Shown here one piece after another: positions 12,087 to 23,264 of a stretch of 64,000 nucleotides of DNA. The DNA comes from Isoetes taiwanensis (lineage: Eukaryota; Streptophyta; Lycopodiopsida; Isoetales; Isoetaceae), in the NCBI GenBank assembly GCA_021234155.1, contig JAJEKV010000028.1, positions 3,992,567 through 4,056,566 of the forward strand. The letters run 5' to 3'. The notes beneath the pieces are model-generated. The model was not told the origin of the DNA. It ran no database searches and was given only the letters and a program-made list of their open reading frames with translations. Every line of letters starts with the position of its first letter. The first letter of the stretch is position 1. Both the position numbers and the translations under genes were made by a program.

Positions 12087-12660
12087 TGTTAGAATTCATG
12101 CCATAATTGAGATGGGAAAATATTCAAGGAAATTCGGTGACAAAGTTGAGATAGCACCTAAAGCACCTAAAGCACCTAAGAAGTTTGAGCACCTAAAGCA
12201 CCTGTCAATGGAGCCAATTTCGGTTCAAATGAATCGGTTCAGTATGACGAAGACATGAAGAGCCAATCGGCGGTCTGGCTTGACCGTCGGACTGCAAAGA
12301 TAAATAAAGATGTAATACAGAGGTTGAGCATTCATTGGAAATTAGCAGGAGCAATCGTGAAGCAGGTATGAATCGATTTGAAATTGAATGACCTATTTGA
12401 AGTTTGAAGCTACAGTATCCTCATCGATCTCATATGAACAGTAATGCTAAGATTATTTCCAATGGTCATAATTGCCAATGTTAATGATAAGTTGAAGAAG
12501 TGACTTGGCTAGTGTTATACAATTGGTTTTTTGTTGAGTTGAATGTAAAATCATCTTATGCTATTAGATTGAGGTGTTTCTTACACATAGATGATTATCA
12601 ATCCAAGAAAATCTAACATTGTTACATGATATTGGTTCTATTCACTGCTTATTTCTAACA
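12087..12660 (+). repeat. 5' LTR of the Copia element
   Basis: 574 bp, TG...CA ends. It contains short tandem AAGCACCT units near 12160-12200. Differences from the 3' copy include a short replacement near 12136 and single changes near 12203, 12238, 12360 and 12575. Confidence 0.95.
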
Positions 12661-12661
12661 G

Positions 12662-12675
12662 TGGTATCAGAGCTA
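12662..12675 (+). promoter_or_regulatory. Primer binding site (initiator tRNA-Met)
   Basis: TGGTATCAGAGCTA lies one base after the 5' LTR. It matches the complement of the plant initiator tRNA-Met 3' end, the usual minus-strand primer of Copia elements. Confidence 0.9.
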
Positions 12676-12686
12676 GGTTGAGACAA

Positions 12687-14155
12687 ATGGCAAGCAGATT
12701 TGGTGCAGGCCTGTTGAGTGCCATTGATGTTTTCAAGGGGGATTCAGGATTCCAAGTTTGGAAAGAAAAGATCAAGCATGTATTGCAAGTAGAAGGGCTA
12801 TGGGATATTGTTGAACCTAAGGGCAGATTCTCTGAGGTTGCTGCTGAAGGAAGCTCGAGCTCAGTAAAAGGAGCTGAGGCAGAAGCTGGCACCAAAGCGA
12901 CAAAAGGAGGAGGCACAGTAGATGTGGCAAAACTAACATTAGAGGTAATTTGAGATCTCCTTTTGTCCCCATAAGAATCCTCCAATAGAATGAGTACATT
13001 ACATCAAACTGCAATTAATGCAGCATTAACAACTTCATTGCTGTCGTTTTTTCCCTATAACTTTTGATCTACTCATGAAAATGTTGCGGCGTTTGTTGCA
13101 TTAGATGCAGAATGAAAAGATCTTTCAAGTGATATATGGTTATGATGTATTTCAATACAAGCCATATGTGTTAACCTTAAAAAATATGGTTTTTTGTTCT
13201 TTTCTTATATATTTACATCCCAAAAGATATAACAATGGGTTGTCATTGAAAAGATCTTGAGGAGACGAATCCATTGCCACAAATAGTGTTCGAATCGGAG
13301 TTTTTGATCAAAAGTTATAGTAGAAAAATGACACTGCAAAAGTTAGTTAGAACTGCATTAATTACTGCTGCCACATAATACTGGAATAAAATACACTGGA
13401 GCTCTTCTCTTATTGGACAGTTTAAAAAGCTGATGTGGCTTTTTAAGCATCCCTTAATGGGACAAAATGAGATCTCAAATTACCTCTAATGGAGAGGCTC
13501 AAGGGATTATAATGAGTAAGGTAAACTCAAGTATTGTGTTAAAAATAAGAGGATTGCATCCTAGCGAGATGTGGAGTTATATGCTCCTTAATTATGAGGA
13601 GAAAACCTCCTCACAAATCGATGTGCTTGAAAATGAAATGAGAAGGCTAAGGTTTCATGATAAAGACAATGTCAATGAGTTTTTTCAAACCTTTGACAAT
13701 ATCATTGCTGACTTAGAGGGAGCAGGAGTGTGTTATTCTCAACAGCAGCAGGTGTTGGCCATTTCAAGATCTGTTACCAGTCTTGGAAACATAGCCATGT
13801 TTATCAGAACCCTTGCAAAAACAAGGATTGAGGCAGAAAGAATGTTGAAGACAGAAATAGAGCAGAACAAAGTAATGGAAGAAGAAGATGCCACACAAGT
13901 TTTATTTGCAAAAGGAAAAGGTAAAGAAGAGAAGAAAAGAGGTAAGCTTGGCCCATGTTTTAACTGTAATCAATATGGTCACTTGAAAATAGACTGCCCT
14001 ATGATGACTAAAGAAATAAATTGCTACAATTGTGGAGGAAGAGGACATTATGCATCCAATTGCTCATCACCTAAGAACTTCTCAAAGGGGAAAGAAAGGG
14101 GAACAAGAGGATATTTTGCCACAAGGGGAAGAGGTATAGGAAGATTCGGGAAATG
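12687..14155 (+). pseudogene. gag: Copia gag, interrupted by a foldback element
   Basis: The start ATG at 12687 gives MASRFGAGLLSAIDVFKGD and then FQVWKEKIKHVLQVEGLW, a typical Copia gag N-terminus. The frame runs to about 12941, where the inserted element 12942-13486 begins. It resumes as GEAQGIIMSKVNSSIVLKI and ends with two CCHC zinc knuckles, CFNCNQYGHLKIDCP and CYNCGGRGHYASNC (about 13950-14070), and a basic G/R-rich tail. The two halves are not in the same frame even after removing the insert with a TA duplication, so another indel is present. Confidence 0.85.
12942..13486. mobile_element. 545-bp foldback/MULE-like element inside gag
   Basis: The ends are inverted copies starting GAGGTAATTTGAGATCTC, matching over about 33 bases with three mismatches. 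Weaker inverted similarity runs farther in: ATAACTTTTGATC near 13065 pairs with its complement near 13310, and an ATTAATGCAG block is also shared. The termini resemble the GAGATAATT-type ends of Mutator-like elements. A 9-bp duplication expected for a MULE is not seen; only TA flanks both sides (12940-12941, 13487-13488). No coding capacity. Confidence 0.75.
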
Positions 14156-14229
14156 AGCTCATATGCGTAAGCAAACATAGCGAAGAAGTTATGCTTGAAG
14201 AAATTACGGAAGATGATGAGGATAAGGTA

Positions 14230-17200
14230 AGAAAAACATAAAGTTTTTTCTTGCCGTTACTAATGCTTTGGAATTAATGATGATGATGATTTTATGATTC
14301 TAGATAGTGGAGCGCGAAAAAGTCCATTGCATGTAGTTCAAAAATCCTAAAAGAAAAAAGGGGAAGTCAAGGTGGTCATATACAAGTTGGAAATGGTGAC
14401 CTCCAAAGAATTGAAGATGTTGGCATACTAGAGCTATTTGATCTGAATGGGAGAATTGTGAACTTACAAAATGTTTTATGTGTTCCTAGCTTAGTGAGAA
14501 ATTTGATTTCTATTTCTCAATTAGTTGATATGGGATTGAAAGTCATTTTTGAAAGGACTCATTGTAAAATCTTTGATGGAAATGAATTAAAGTTCCTTGG
14601 AAGAAGAGTTGGCAACCTGTTTGGTATAAATGCTCGATCAGTTGAAAGTATTAATCTGACTCTAACTCCAAATATTGTAAGTGGCATGAAAGACTTGGGC
14701 ACACAAATATGAAGAATATTGAACTTATGATAAAGCAGGGACTATTGGTGTCATCTGATAAAGCAATAGAAAATCATGTTTGCAGAGGTTGCATATTGGG
14801 TAAGCACTCCAGATTGCCCTTTTCAAAGGCAAAAGGAAAAGCAAATGAAATTCTTGGTTTAATTCACACTGACCTTTGTGGTCCATTAAATGTGACAGGA
14901 ATAACAGGAAAAAGATACTTCATAACATTTGTTGATGATTCTGAGAAAAAACGAGACTCTCATGTCGAGAACAAAAGACCAAGCTTTTGAAGCATTCAAA
15001 ATGTTTGCAGCCAAAAAGTAGAGTGTGAAACCCGAAAAGAATCAAATGTGTAAGATCTGATCGGGGGAGGAGAATACTTATCGGGAAAATTTGTTAGATA
15101 TTGTCAAGACAGGGGATATAAAGAGACAATTTACTTGCGGCTATACACCTCAGCGAGAATGGTGTGGTGAGAGGAAAGAACAAAACAATTCTCAATGCTA
15201 CAAGATCTATGTTGAAGCATGCAGTGTCCGCCCAATTTCTTGTGGGAGGAGGCAAAGGCTAGCTGCCAGTACTCATACAAAAATAGTCTCCGCCATCAAA
15301 AAGCATAGAAGGAAAAATACGAAGTCATTTGGTCGGGAAAAACTCCTCATTATGAAATATTTAAAGTATTTGGGTGTTTGGGATACACACACATTCCCCG
15401 TGAATTAAGACTGAAATTGGATGACGTGTCAAGGATAACCTATTTGGTTGGCTATGACATGCATTCCAAAGGTTATAGAATGTATGATCCACTTAAAAGG
15501 AAAGTGTTGGTAAGCAGAGATGTAATATTTCAAGAGAATATTTTGTACAGACCACTGATAGAAAAGGAGAATTCAAAAGGAGAAGGAAAACACAATTCTG
15601 ACAATATGATGAGTCCCAACGGTACAAAGGAAAAAACAATAACTAAAAATGAGATAGATGCTGAAGATTCTGATCACAGTGATGAAGAAGATAATAATGA
15701 GGATGGAAAGGTTGCAGGGGAAGAACAGGAACATGAATCAAAAAATGAAAACAATCAAGAAGATAATAATGAGGATGGAAGTGTTGCGAGAGAAGAACAG
15801 AACATGAACCAAAGAAAAAGAAAACAAATCAAGTTAAGAAGAGGAAAACTCAAGGAGAAAGGCTCTGCAAATGTGAAATTGCCATTGACATAGAGAAATT
15901 TGGAAGGAGATAGAATGGTAAAAGTAGCAGATTGCAAAAAACCACGGAGGAGGATAACACGACGAAATATTTATGGTGTTAGAATCTGGAATTCCAGAGA
16001 CTTTTGAGGAGGCAGTAAACTCACTTGACAGTAACAAATGGAAAATTGCAATGATGGAGGAAATGAGGTCATTCGAAAGAACATCCTCATATGAATTAGT
16101 AGACCTGCCAAAGGGGAAGAATGCAATAGGAAACAAATGGGTATTCAAGTTGAAAACAAATGCAGATGGCAGCCCAAAGCACAAAGCAAGACCGGGTTGC
16201 TCAAGGTTATTCACAAAAGAGGGAATAGATTTTGATGAAACCTACTCACCGGTTGTTAAGTTAGCCAAACATTAGAATGATAATTGCCATATCAAATGCC
16301 TTAAATCTAGATTTACACCATATGGATGTTTGTACGACTTTCCTTAATGCGATTTGGAGGAAGAGGTTTACATGAGACAAGCTCAAGGTTTTGAAGTTGA
16401 GAAAGACAAAGTTTGGAGACTGAAGAAAGTTGTCTACGGGCTGAAGCAATCTCCAAGACAATGGTATTTTTGTATTGACAATTTTTTGAAAGAACAAAGC
16501 TTTACTAAGTTGGCTAATGATGGCAACGCGTTTATCTACTAAAGGATGAGGGAGAATTTTGTATAATGGCGGTGTATGTGGACGATTTCAGATCACGGCA
16601 TCCAATAATATGAACTTCTTGAATAAATGCAAGGAGATGCTCAAAACCAAAATACCAAATGACGGATCTTGGAGAGTTGACCACAGTTCACGGGAATTCA
16701 AGTAAGAAGAGACGAAACAAACATGACAATATCTCTAAATCAAGGTAAGTACATAGACTTCGGATCCGTGGGAGAAGTTCAATATGCTAGAATGCAATTC
16801 AGAAAGGCACCTATCATGGTCGGAAAACAAACTGTCCAAAGGAACTTTGCCCTCGTGAGTGAAGATGAGAAGGAGAAAATGAGTAAGATTCCATATAGAC
16901 AGGTTGGTAGGAAGCTTATTGTTCATTGCCAACAATACAAGACCGACATTGCATTCATAGTAAATGTGTTGAGCGAGATATAACAATAATCCGTGTTATG
17001 AGCATTGGTCGGCAAACTAAAAGTTTTGAGATTTTGAAAGGCACAAAACACACGGAATTGTTTACTTGTTCAAAGGATCTGAAATTAAAATGTTACAGAT
17101 GATGCCGACCGGGTGTGGAGATCTAGATGAACATAAAATCAACTTCGGGATACATTGTAATGTTAGGAGGAGCACCGTTAGTTGGAGAAGCAAGAAACAA

Positions 17201-17500
17201 TCATCTATTGCTTTGTCAAGCTGCAGAATCTGAGTATGCCTCAACAACTCTTGCCGCTAAAGAAATCATTTGGGCGCCGAAGGTTCTTGGAAGAGTTGGA
17301 AATAAAACAAGAAGAAACACCTGACGAATTATTTTGTGACAATAAAAGTTGTATTGCAATGACAAAAACCCCGTGTTGCACGAGAGGACCAAACATATCG
17401 AAATGGAGATGCACTATATCGGGGACATGGTGAATAATGGATTTATTCAACTAAAGTATGTAAGATCGAAAGATCAACTTGCGACATAATGACCAAGGCA
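14230..17500 (+). pseudogene. pol: Copia pol: protease, integrase, RT, RNase H with many frameshifts
   Basis: Protease: FMILDSGA near 14295-14320, with the catalytic D-S/T-G triad. Integrase: the pre-integrase CRGCILGKHSRLPF near 14780-14825, GLIHTDLCGPL near 14860, ERKEQNNSQCY-type remains near 15170, and the later VGYDMHSKGYRMYDPL segment near 15440. RT: the ELVDLPKGKNAIGNKWVFKL block at 16096-16160, LKKVVYGLKQSPRQW near 16420 and YVDD at 16575-16586. RNase H: STSGYIVMLGGAPL near 17135 and a NKSCIAMTK stretch near 17340. The frame changes repeatedly, so the element cannot encode a working polyprotein. Several breaks lie beside CCG or CG bases. Confidence 0.85.
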
Positions 17501-17567
17501 TTAAGCCGGAAGAGACTTCAAAAATTATCAACCGCTATGAGTCGTAGAGATGCCCTGAATTATGACA

Positions 17568-17577
17568 TGAAAGGGAA
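17568..17577 (+). promoter_or_regulatory. Polypurine tract
   Basis: A purine run AAAGGGAA immediately precedes the 3' LTR, at the position of the plus-strand primer. Confidence 0.8.
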
Positions 17578-18155
17578 TGTTAGAATTCATGCCATAATTG
17601 AGATGGGAAAATATTCAAGGAAATTCTAAGTGACAAAGTTGAGATAGCACCTAAAAAGCACCTAAAGCACCTAAGAAGTTTGAGCACCTAAAGCACATCA
17701 ATGGAGCCAATTTCGGTTCAAATGAATCAGGTTCAATTATGACGAAGACATGAAGAGCCAATCGGCGGTCTGGCTTGACCGTCGGACTGCAAAGATAAAT
17801 AAAGATGTAATACAGAGGTTGAGCATTCATTGGAAATTAGCAGGAGCAATCGTGTAGCAGGTATGAATCGATTTGAAATTGAATGACCTATTTGAAGTTT
17901 GAAGCTACAGTATCCTCATCGATCTCATATGAACAGTAATGCTAAGATTATTTCCAATGGTCATAATTGCCAATGTTAATGATAAGTTGAAGAAGTGACT
18001 TGGCTAGTGTTATACAATTGGTTTTTTGTTGAGTTGAATGTAAAATCATCTTATGCTATTAGATTGAGTTGTTTCTTACACATAGATGATTATCAATCCA
18101 AGAAAATCTAACATTGTTACATGATATTGGTTCTATTCACTGCTTATTTCTAACA
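17578..18155 (+). repeat. 3' LTR of the Copia element
   Basis: 578 bp, followed directly by the CTATT target duplicate. Confidence 0.95.
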
Positions 18156-18160
18156 CTATT

Positions 18161-18660
18161 TAGTATGTACGATTCATCTATTGGAGAGCTTGGTATAGAA
18201 GCCGAAGAGTATGCAAGTGCAATACATAAATAAGCTTATACTTCCGAAGGATAAAGACATATTTTGGCCAACATTGTGTTTGGATCATACACCAACAAAG
18301 ACCACTTTTATATCCTCTCTATGCATTCGCCCATTGATTCTTTGCCAAAATTGACCACAAAATAGGACACCTGCATAGAAATGCTAGTTGTACTAGCATT
18401 TCAATATAGATGCTTCATACGCTATTCCATAGACTATAAATCAACGAATTTAATTATTTCGCAGTGGTGGGAAAACATCCCCTCAATAGAATATAATAGA
18501 TACAGAACATAATCCTATAGATAGCTCACACATATAAGATCTTATGGGCAAATCCTATGTAGATCACTAGGCAAAGAAAGCTCACACACATAAGAGAATG
18601 AAGGATTTACTAGCAGTTGGTCCTTTAATCTCCTTGTTGGATTGGGTTCCATATATATGT
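18161..18660. other. Downstream region of the EF-hand/ZZ gene
   Basis: No gene seen. A hairpin with arms AAATGCTAG and CTAGCATTT lies near 18380-18402. The part next to 18661 should contain the 3' UTR of the minus-strand gene. Confidence 0.4.
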
Positions 18661-19596
18661 TCATAAATATTCTGATACCATGTTGTTAAAACCACTGGTA
18701 ACACTGCTAATTCCGCTGTTGACGTGGTCAACAATTCGTTTTGTGCCTTTAGCAGCCCCTTTAGCGGCCCCTTTAGCAGCACCCTTCACTGTACCTTCCA
18801 ACAAACGAGAGAAGAGCCGTGTACCACTAGAAGACTTCTTGCTCAAAGAACGCCCTTCACAAATCGTTGCAGCACGTTCTTCCAACTTGGAATGTTCTTC
18901 TTCTTCTTCTTCCACATGCAGCTTCTCTTCTCCAGAATCTCCTACTCCAAGCTCTTGCATAAAATTTGCAACCTGCCAGCATGAGACTTAGTCACACACA
19001 ACTCAAACTCGAGATTTGACTTGGCAAAAGTAAGACAAAACAATGTCAAAGAAACATACATGATTTTCGTCAGGGATACTTGCTGCAGCAGTATTGTGCT
19101 TAGAAGACAAAGACAAACGCAGTTTCCCTACGTTCATGAACTCTGGGCTTTTGAGTAATGCAAACATAATGTTGTCATCTACGAAATCAGTGTGTGGATG
19201 TAGAATATCATTCTTGTAGCACTCCAGACACACAGTATAGTTTTGTTGCTGGCTTAGGCACTGCATGCATGTGAATCCGTTTGCAAGGATATACCTGCAG
19301 CATACTTTACATGCTGTTTTTGTGGACAATAGATAGTAGAGGCTCTTGCATTCATCCATGTCCAAGTCTTGACTTCCATCCACATCCAACAGCCCAAATA
19401 GATCATCCACGGCCTTTTCATCACTGTTTCTTAACGACCTTTTGATTTCTGTAATGCTCACCTTGCCGTTTCCATCTGCATCCAAATTTGCTATAAAAGC
19501 ATTCAAGGATTCCTTTCCTTCTTCTGTCTGAGACTCATAGAACAACTGGGCAGCTTTGTGCAGGTCATTCATGTACATATCTCGCACTTTTGCCAT
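18661..19596 (-). CDS. EF-hand pair plus ZZ zinc-finger protein, 282 aa
   Basis: Two exons, 19596-19060 and 18972-18661, join in phase across an 87-bp GT-AG intron (DENH, then VANFMQELG). The start MAKVRDMYMND is the first Met of the frame. Two canonical EF-hand loops, DADGNGKVSITE (residues 39-50) and DVDGSQDLDMDE (71-82), should bind calcium. A ZZ-type finger follows with Cys 96, 99, 110, 113, 123 and 126 and His 133 and 135, usually a protein- or peptide-binding module. The tail is acidic, with a run of Glu near 198, then three KGAA units from a 12-bp DNA repeat, ending ...SEYL. No signal peptide or membrane segment is seen. The combination occurs in plant calcium sensors of unknown role. 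The frame is intact, so it is probably functional. Confidence 0.85.
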
Positions 19597-21384
19597 CTCT
19601 GCTCTATTACAAGATTTACCAAATATGAAGGATCATTTATGCAATGCCTCAACGCTTAAAAATTACAGGTGGATGAAGAAAAGGTCATGGCTTATTTAGA
19701 TGTCAATGCTAGTGGGTCCTTGATATAATGTCCACCAATGCTATTATCCATGTGCACATGATGCCATAAAGAATACCATACTATAAAGGATACTAAGTTA
19801 TACTAGTTGCAATTAAAACATGGTTATTGACCCTCACTTCTTGGGTCTCGCCCTATGATATAGCAGGAAAAAGTCCGTGAAAGTCATAAAGAGAATGTAA
19901 GGATGATGTCAATCCCACATGGTCCTTACATGTCTTATAATAAAATAGTTAAATATTGTATTTTTGTGGCCTCAAACATAAAATAAGAAGAAGAACGTGG
20001 CCTCAAACATAAAATAAGAAGAACGAGAAGAAGAAATTATGTCTATGTGTACTTATCATCTTGGGCTTATCCTACTACAAGGCGATAGCATCATTACCTT
20101 ACATTCTCCCCAAAGGGTGGATGACAAGATCAAGTTGAATTACATTGGATACCGAAATAATCTTTTTGTTTTCCTTTTTCCTCTTTTGAGGGGGAATGTG
20201 GCTATAGAACTGAGAAACAACATGGCAACTAAGTTGCTGCTTCCACCTTTGGAATGGAAAACGGCTCAAGGATTCCGCTCAAGCGGTCAGCTGCAGGTAA
20301 GCATCAGGTCAACCTCCCAGTTGCCATGTTGTGGCGGCATGGAAAGTGGGGAGGGGCCTCGCGATCGGCGGGAGCCGAGAGCGGGTCTAGAATCGGCGAC
20401 CCACTCTATAGCTGGCTATAGGGGTTAAGAAGTAGGCTATAGAAGAAGTACGAAATAATCTTTTTGTTTTTCTTTTTCCTCCTTTGAGGGGAATGCAGCT
20501 ATAGAACTGAGAAACTTCATAGTATAGAATTAGGTTCTAGTACGAATGGCCATTTGCCTTCCCTTATTGCTTGCCCATGCACTTGTCTGTCTATATAGTC
20601 ACAATTTGCTCATATCTCCTTAACACCCCACTCCTTGACTTTATAGCGATCAATGACCGAGATGCAATCTCGGCCAATGCTTTACTGGAGCTATAACACG
20701 CATTTGCAATAGCTTGTAAAGGCTTCATATGCTACTGTATGGATCTTCATCTCCTTCAAAAGCTTCTTATTATTGCTAGGAGCCCAACCAAAATCCACGG
20801 TATGTATACCAATATGGTCACGATTATTCACTGACAGGCCTCCCACTTCTTCTTCCAGCAATTGGCATTGTTGGTCGGATACCTTTAATTTCGTGCAAGA
20901 ATAGGTTCCCACAAAGAAACCTTGACGGTCTCCAGCTTCTCAAGCATGTCATCCTTTTGTGGTTCTTCAAGTGCATATCTTAACCTGTTGGCAAAGCACA
21001 TTACTAGGTCTAATAAGGAGAAATATAGCTTGGTTATACATTTTTAGCAGGCTTGTCTAACACCCCCACAACATTTTTTGGATTTCTAGCCTATCCATCA
21101 CACCACATCATGCTTTTACGACGTGTATTTATCTTGACCCTCAGATCTACTAATTTCCAATCTGATGGTTCTAAGAGTAAAAAAAAAACAAAGAAACAAC
21201 GGAAATTCCCTTTCTTCTATCTTCTTTGACAAGCATATGTTCTTTTGTTTGCCTACGCCTTCCTCAAACCTTATCTTTTATTGCTTGGACATAGCAAAAA
21301 TCAGGGTTTGCACTAACACTGCATTTTTTTGTACCTCAAGCTTCTAGATCTAATCTTGCTTTCTTTTGATGCTATTACTCGACA
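19597..21384. other. Upstream DNA with short direct repeats, no clear gene
   Basis: The first few hundred bases should hold the promoter of the EF-hand/ZZ gene. A 31-bp unit (GTGGCCTCAAACATAAAATA core) is duplicated near 19968-20025. A block of about 80 bp with AAATAATCTTTTTGTTTT and GGCTATAGAACTGAGAAAC occurs near 20154-20222 and again near 20450-20515. No conserved protein is recognised. Confidence 0.5.
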
Positions 21385-21660
21385 AATGTGCATTGGCACA
21401 GATTTGCCCAAGTTAAGAACTTGGACCTCAAGCAAAATAGACTAGTGTGTAAGATTTTTAAGAAGTTTGGAAACTTGAGAAGCTTAAAGACCTTGACCTA
21501 CATGGGGATGGGACGAACCTGGATTCTAAAATTCCCATAGAGCCCTGTAATCTTAAGAGAACATCTCGACCTTTCTAGGAGTTTTTTTAAATCCAAGAGA
21601 TGAAGCTCTAGTAGCATCCCTTTATGCTTGGGCTTTCTCATAACAGGTTTAATAACGACA
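21385..21660 (+). pseudogene. Leucine-rich-repeat remnant
   Basis: The frame starting near 21410 reads NLDLKQNRLVCKIFKKFGN and then LRSLKTL, the L-x-L-x-x-N-x-L-x-x-x-I-P pattern of plant LRR receptor proteins. A later HLDLSRSF stretch lies near 21568. Frames and spacing are broken and nothing of a kinase or signal peptide is seen. Confidence 0.5.
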
Positions 21661-23264
21661 GGTTAAACGTGAATTTTCAGCTCCAAGCTTATTCTCAATT
21701 GAAGCTTGAAGTTTTTCACTCTGGTTTATTTTCGCTTTCACTTTATTTTATTTTTATATTTTTTGCACTCTGCCCCTGTGCTTCACGATGCAGCGACAGG
21801 TTGGTCTATTTCTTTGCAACATTATAACTTATTTTATGTTAGTTAATATGGTTACATTCTTCTGGAACGAGAATTGAATTCATGCAAAATCTGATGGAAT
21901 ACATACAATGCAGAGAATACAAAGGATAATCTAGCTTCCAACTTCATGCATTTTATTGTTGCTAATATTATAATGTAGCCATCCAAATACAGTTGTCAAA
22001 ATTTAACTTGCGATAGTACTCTACCTCATTTAAACCAATGTTCTAGATAGAGGATTAGGTGTTATCTTTAAGCCAATTTTCTAGTTAGAGGATCAGGTTT
22101 TTCTATCCACCAAGAGATCACGTTAGAGGATCACGTTGTATGTCAGTAAATCAATAAGCCATTATGTAACTCATTAGTCCAAGGGCATACCATGTTAAGC
22201 TGCAGAACATCAAATATGTTCTTCAAATAGTAGTTTATAATTAAATTTAGATGTGTTGGCATAATGTCAATAAGTGCCTATTTTTTTTTTTTTGTCAATG
22301 CTATAAAGAGTTAAGTAAGAGCTAGTTGAATCTTTTTGCTTTCTTATATTTGGTTTGGATGCATTTATGTGCAATGATTGGCCAAAATAAAATAATGGTA
22401 TCAACATGGCAGAACTATGGTCTATATTTGGATGATGCCAAGGTCTCATAATATAGATCATCTGAGAAGAATATGTAGCACAATAACAGAGGCTTCAAGG
22501 GGGATTTGATATGGATGCATAAATCTTTATTCTTGAGACCATAGACCATACCGCTAAAACAATTGAATGTGTTATTGAAACCGCCGATTTTCCTTGCACC
22601 AATCCTTACCTAATCGCAACACTCCCCTTTGCTGATGTGGAATTCCTTAACTCGTTACAGCCATGCCAACGTGGCACTTTTTCGCACGTTTGCACAAACA
22701 CAAGTTGACACGTTGCTGCCAACTAAGACTTTTTTCCACGTGGATACACATACCATCGTTGGATTTGATCGACTGTCATAAAAAATTAATGGAAATTCCA
22801 CCCTGTTGATTTTTCCTTCTTTTCTGTGCGTGGCAGTTCAGCGGCTTGGGCAAATAGGCTATGGAAAAGAGAGGATGGATCAGGCGGCTATGAAAACAGG
22901 TAGAGCTATGGAAACAGGCCGATCTATGGCTTTTCGGCAATATCTTTGCTTTCCAGCACCTTCATCCTCCCATTTCATTTTTTTTTTCCATTTCCTTAAC
23001 AATGATTCTGAGCGTTACATTTTCCGGAGAAGAGGTTTGAGTACGGCAATAGCAGCATTTCCATTCAGGCATGTTACCAGGTAGTGGGTCTAGAAGCTTT
23101 CTTTTGAGTGGATTGGAATGAAAAAAAAGTATTCCTGTGAGTTTGCGGACGATTTTCCCACCTTACGATTTGCTAAAGAAGCTGATAAAACCAGGTATCG
23201 AAATCTCAATCTAGCGTTCCGTTTTTTTTTTTTTTTTTTTGCTTTATTTCTTTTAAATTGTTCT
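21661..23264. other. No recognisable gene
   Basis: Mixed AT-rich DNA. No conserved reading frame and no clear repeat structure recognised. Confidence 0.4.

Larger units (their letters stand above)
12087..18155 (+). mobile_element. Complete Copia LTR retrotransposon, defective ORFs
   Basis: Two LTRs (12087-12660 and 17578-18155) start TGTTAGAATTC and end TTCTAACA. CTATT duplicates flank the element at 12082-12086 and 18156-18160. A primer site for initiator tRNA-Met follows the 5' LTR and a purine tract precedes the 3' LTR. The internal order gag, protease, integrase, RT, RNase H defines the Copia superfamily. By eye the LTRs differ at only about six places, so insertion was recent, yet the internal genes carry many small frameshifts and gag holds a second transposon at 12942-13486. 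Confidence 0.95.

Noticed and set aside
12942-13486. Gag interruption as a spliced intron
   Set aside because: A GT lies near the left edge, but there is no AG at the right edge; the inverted ends explain it better as an insertion.
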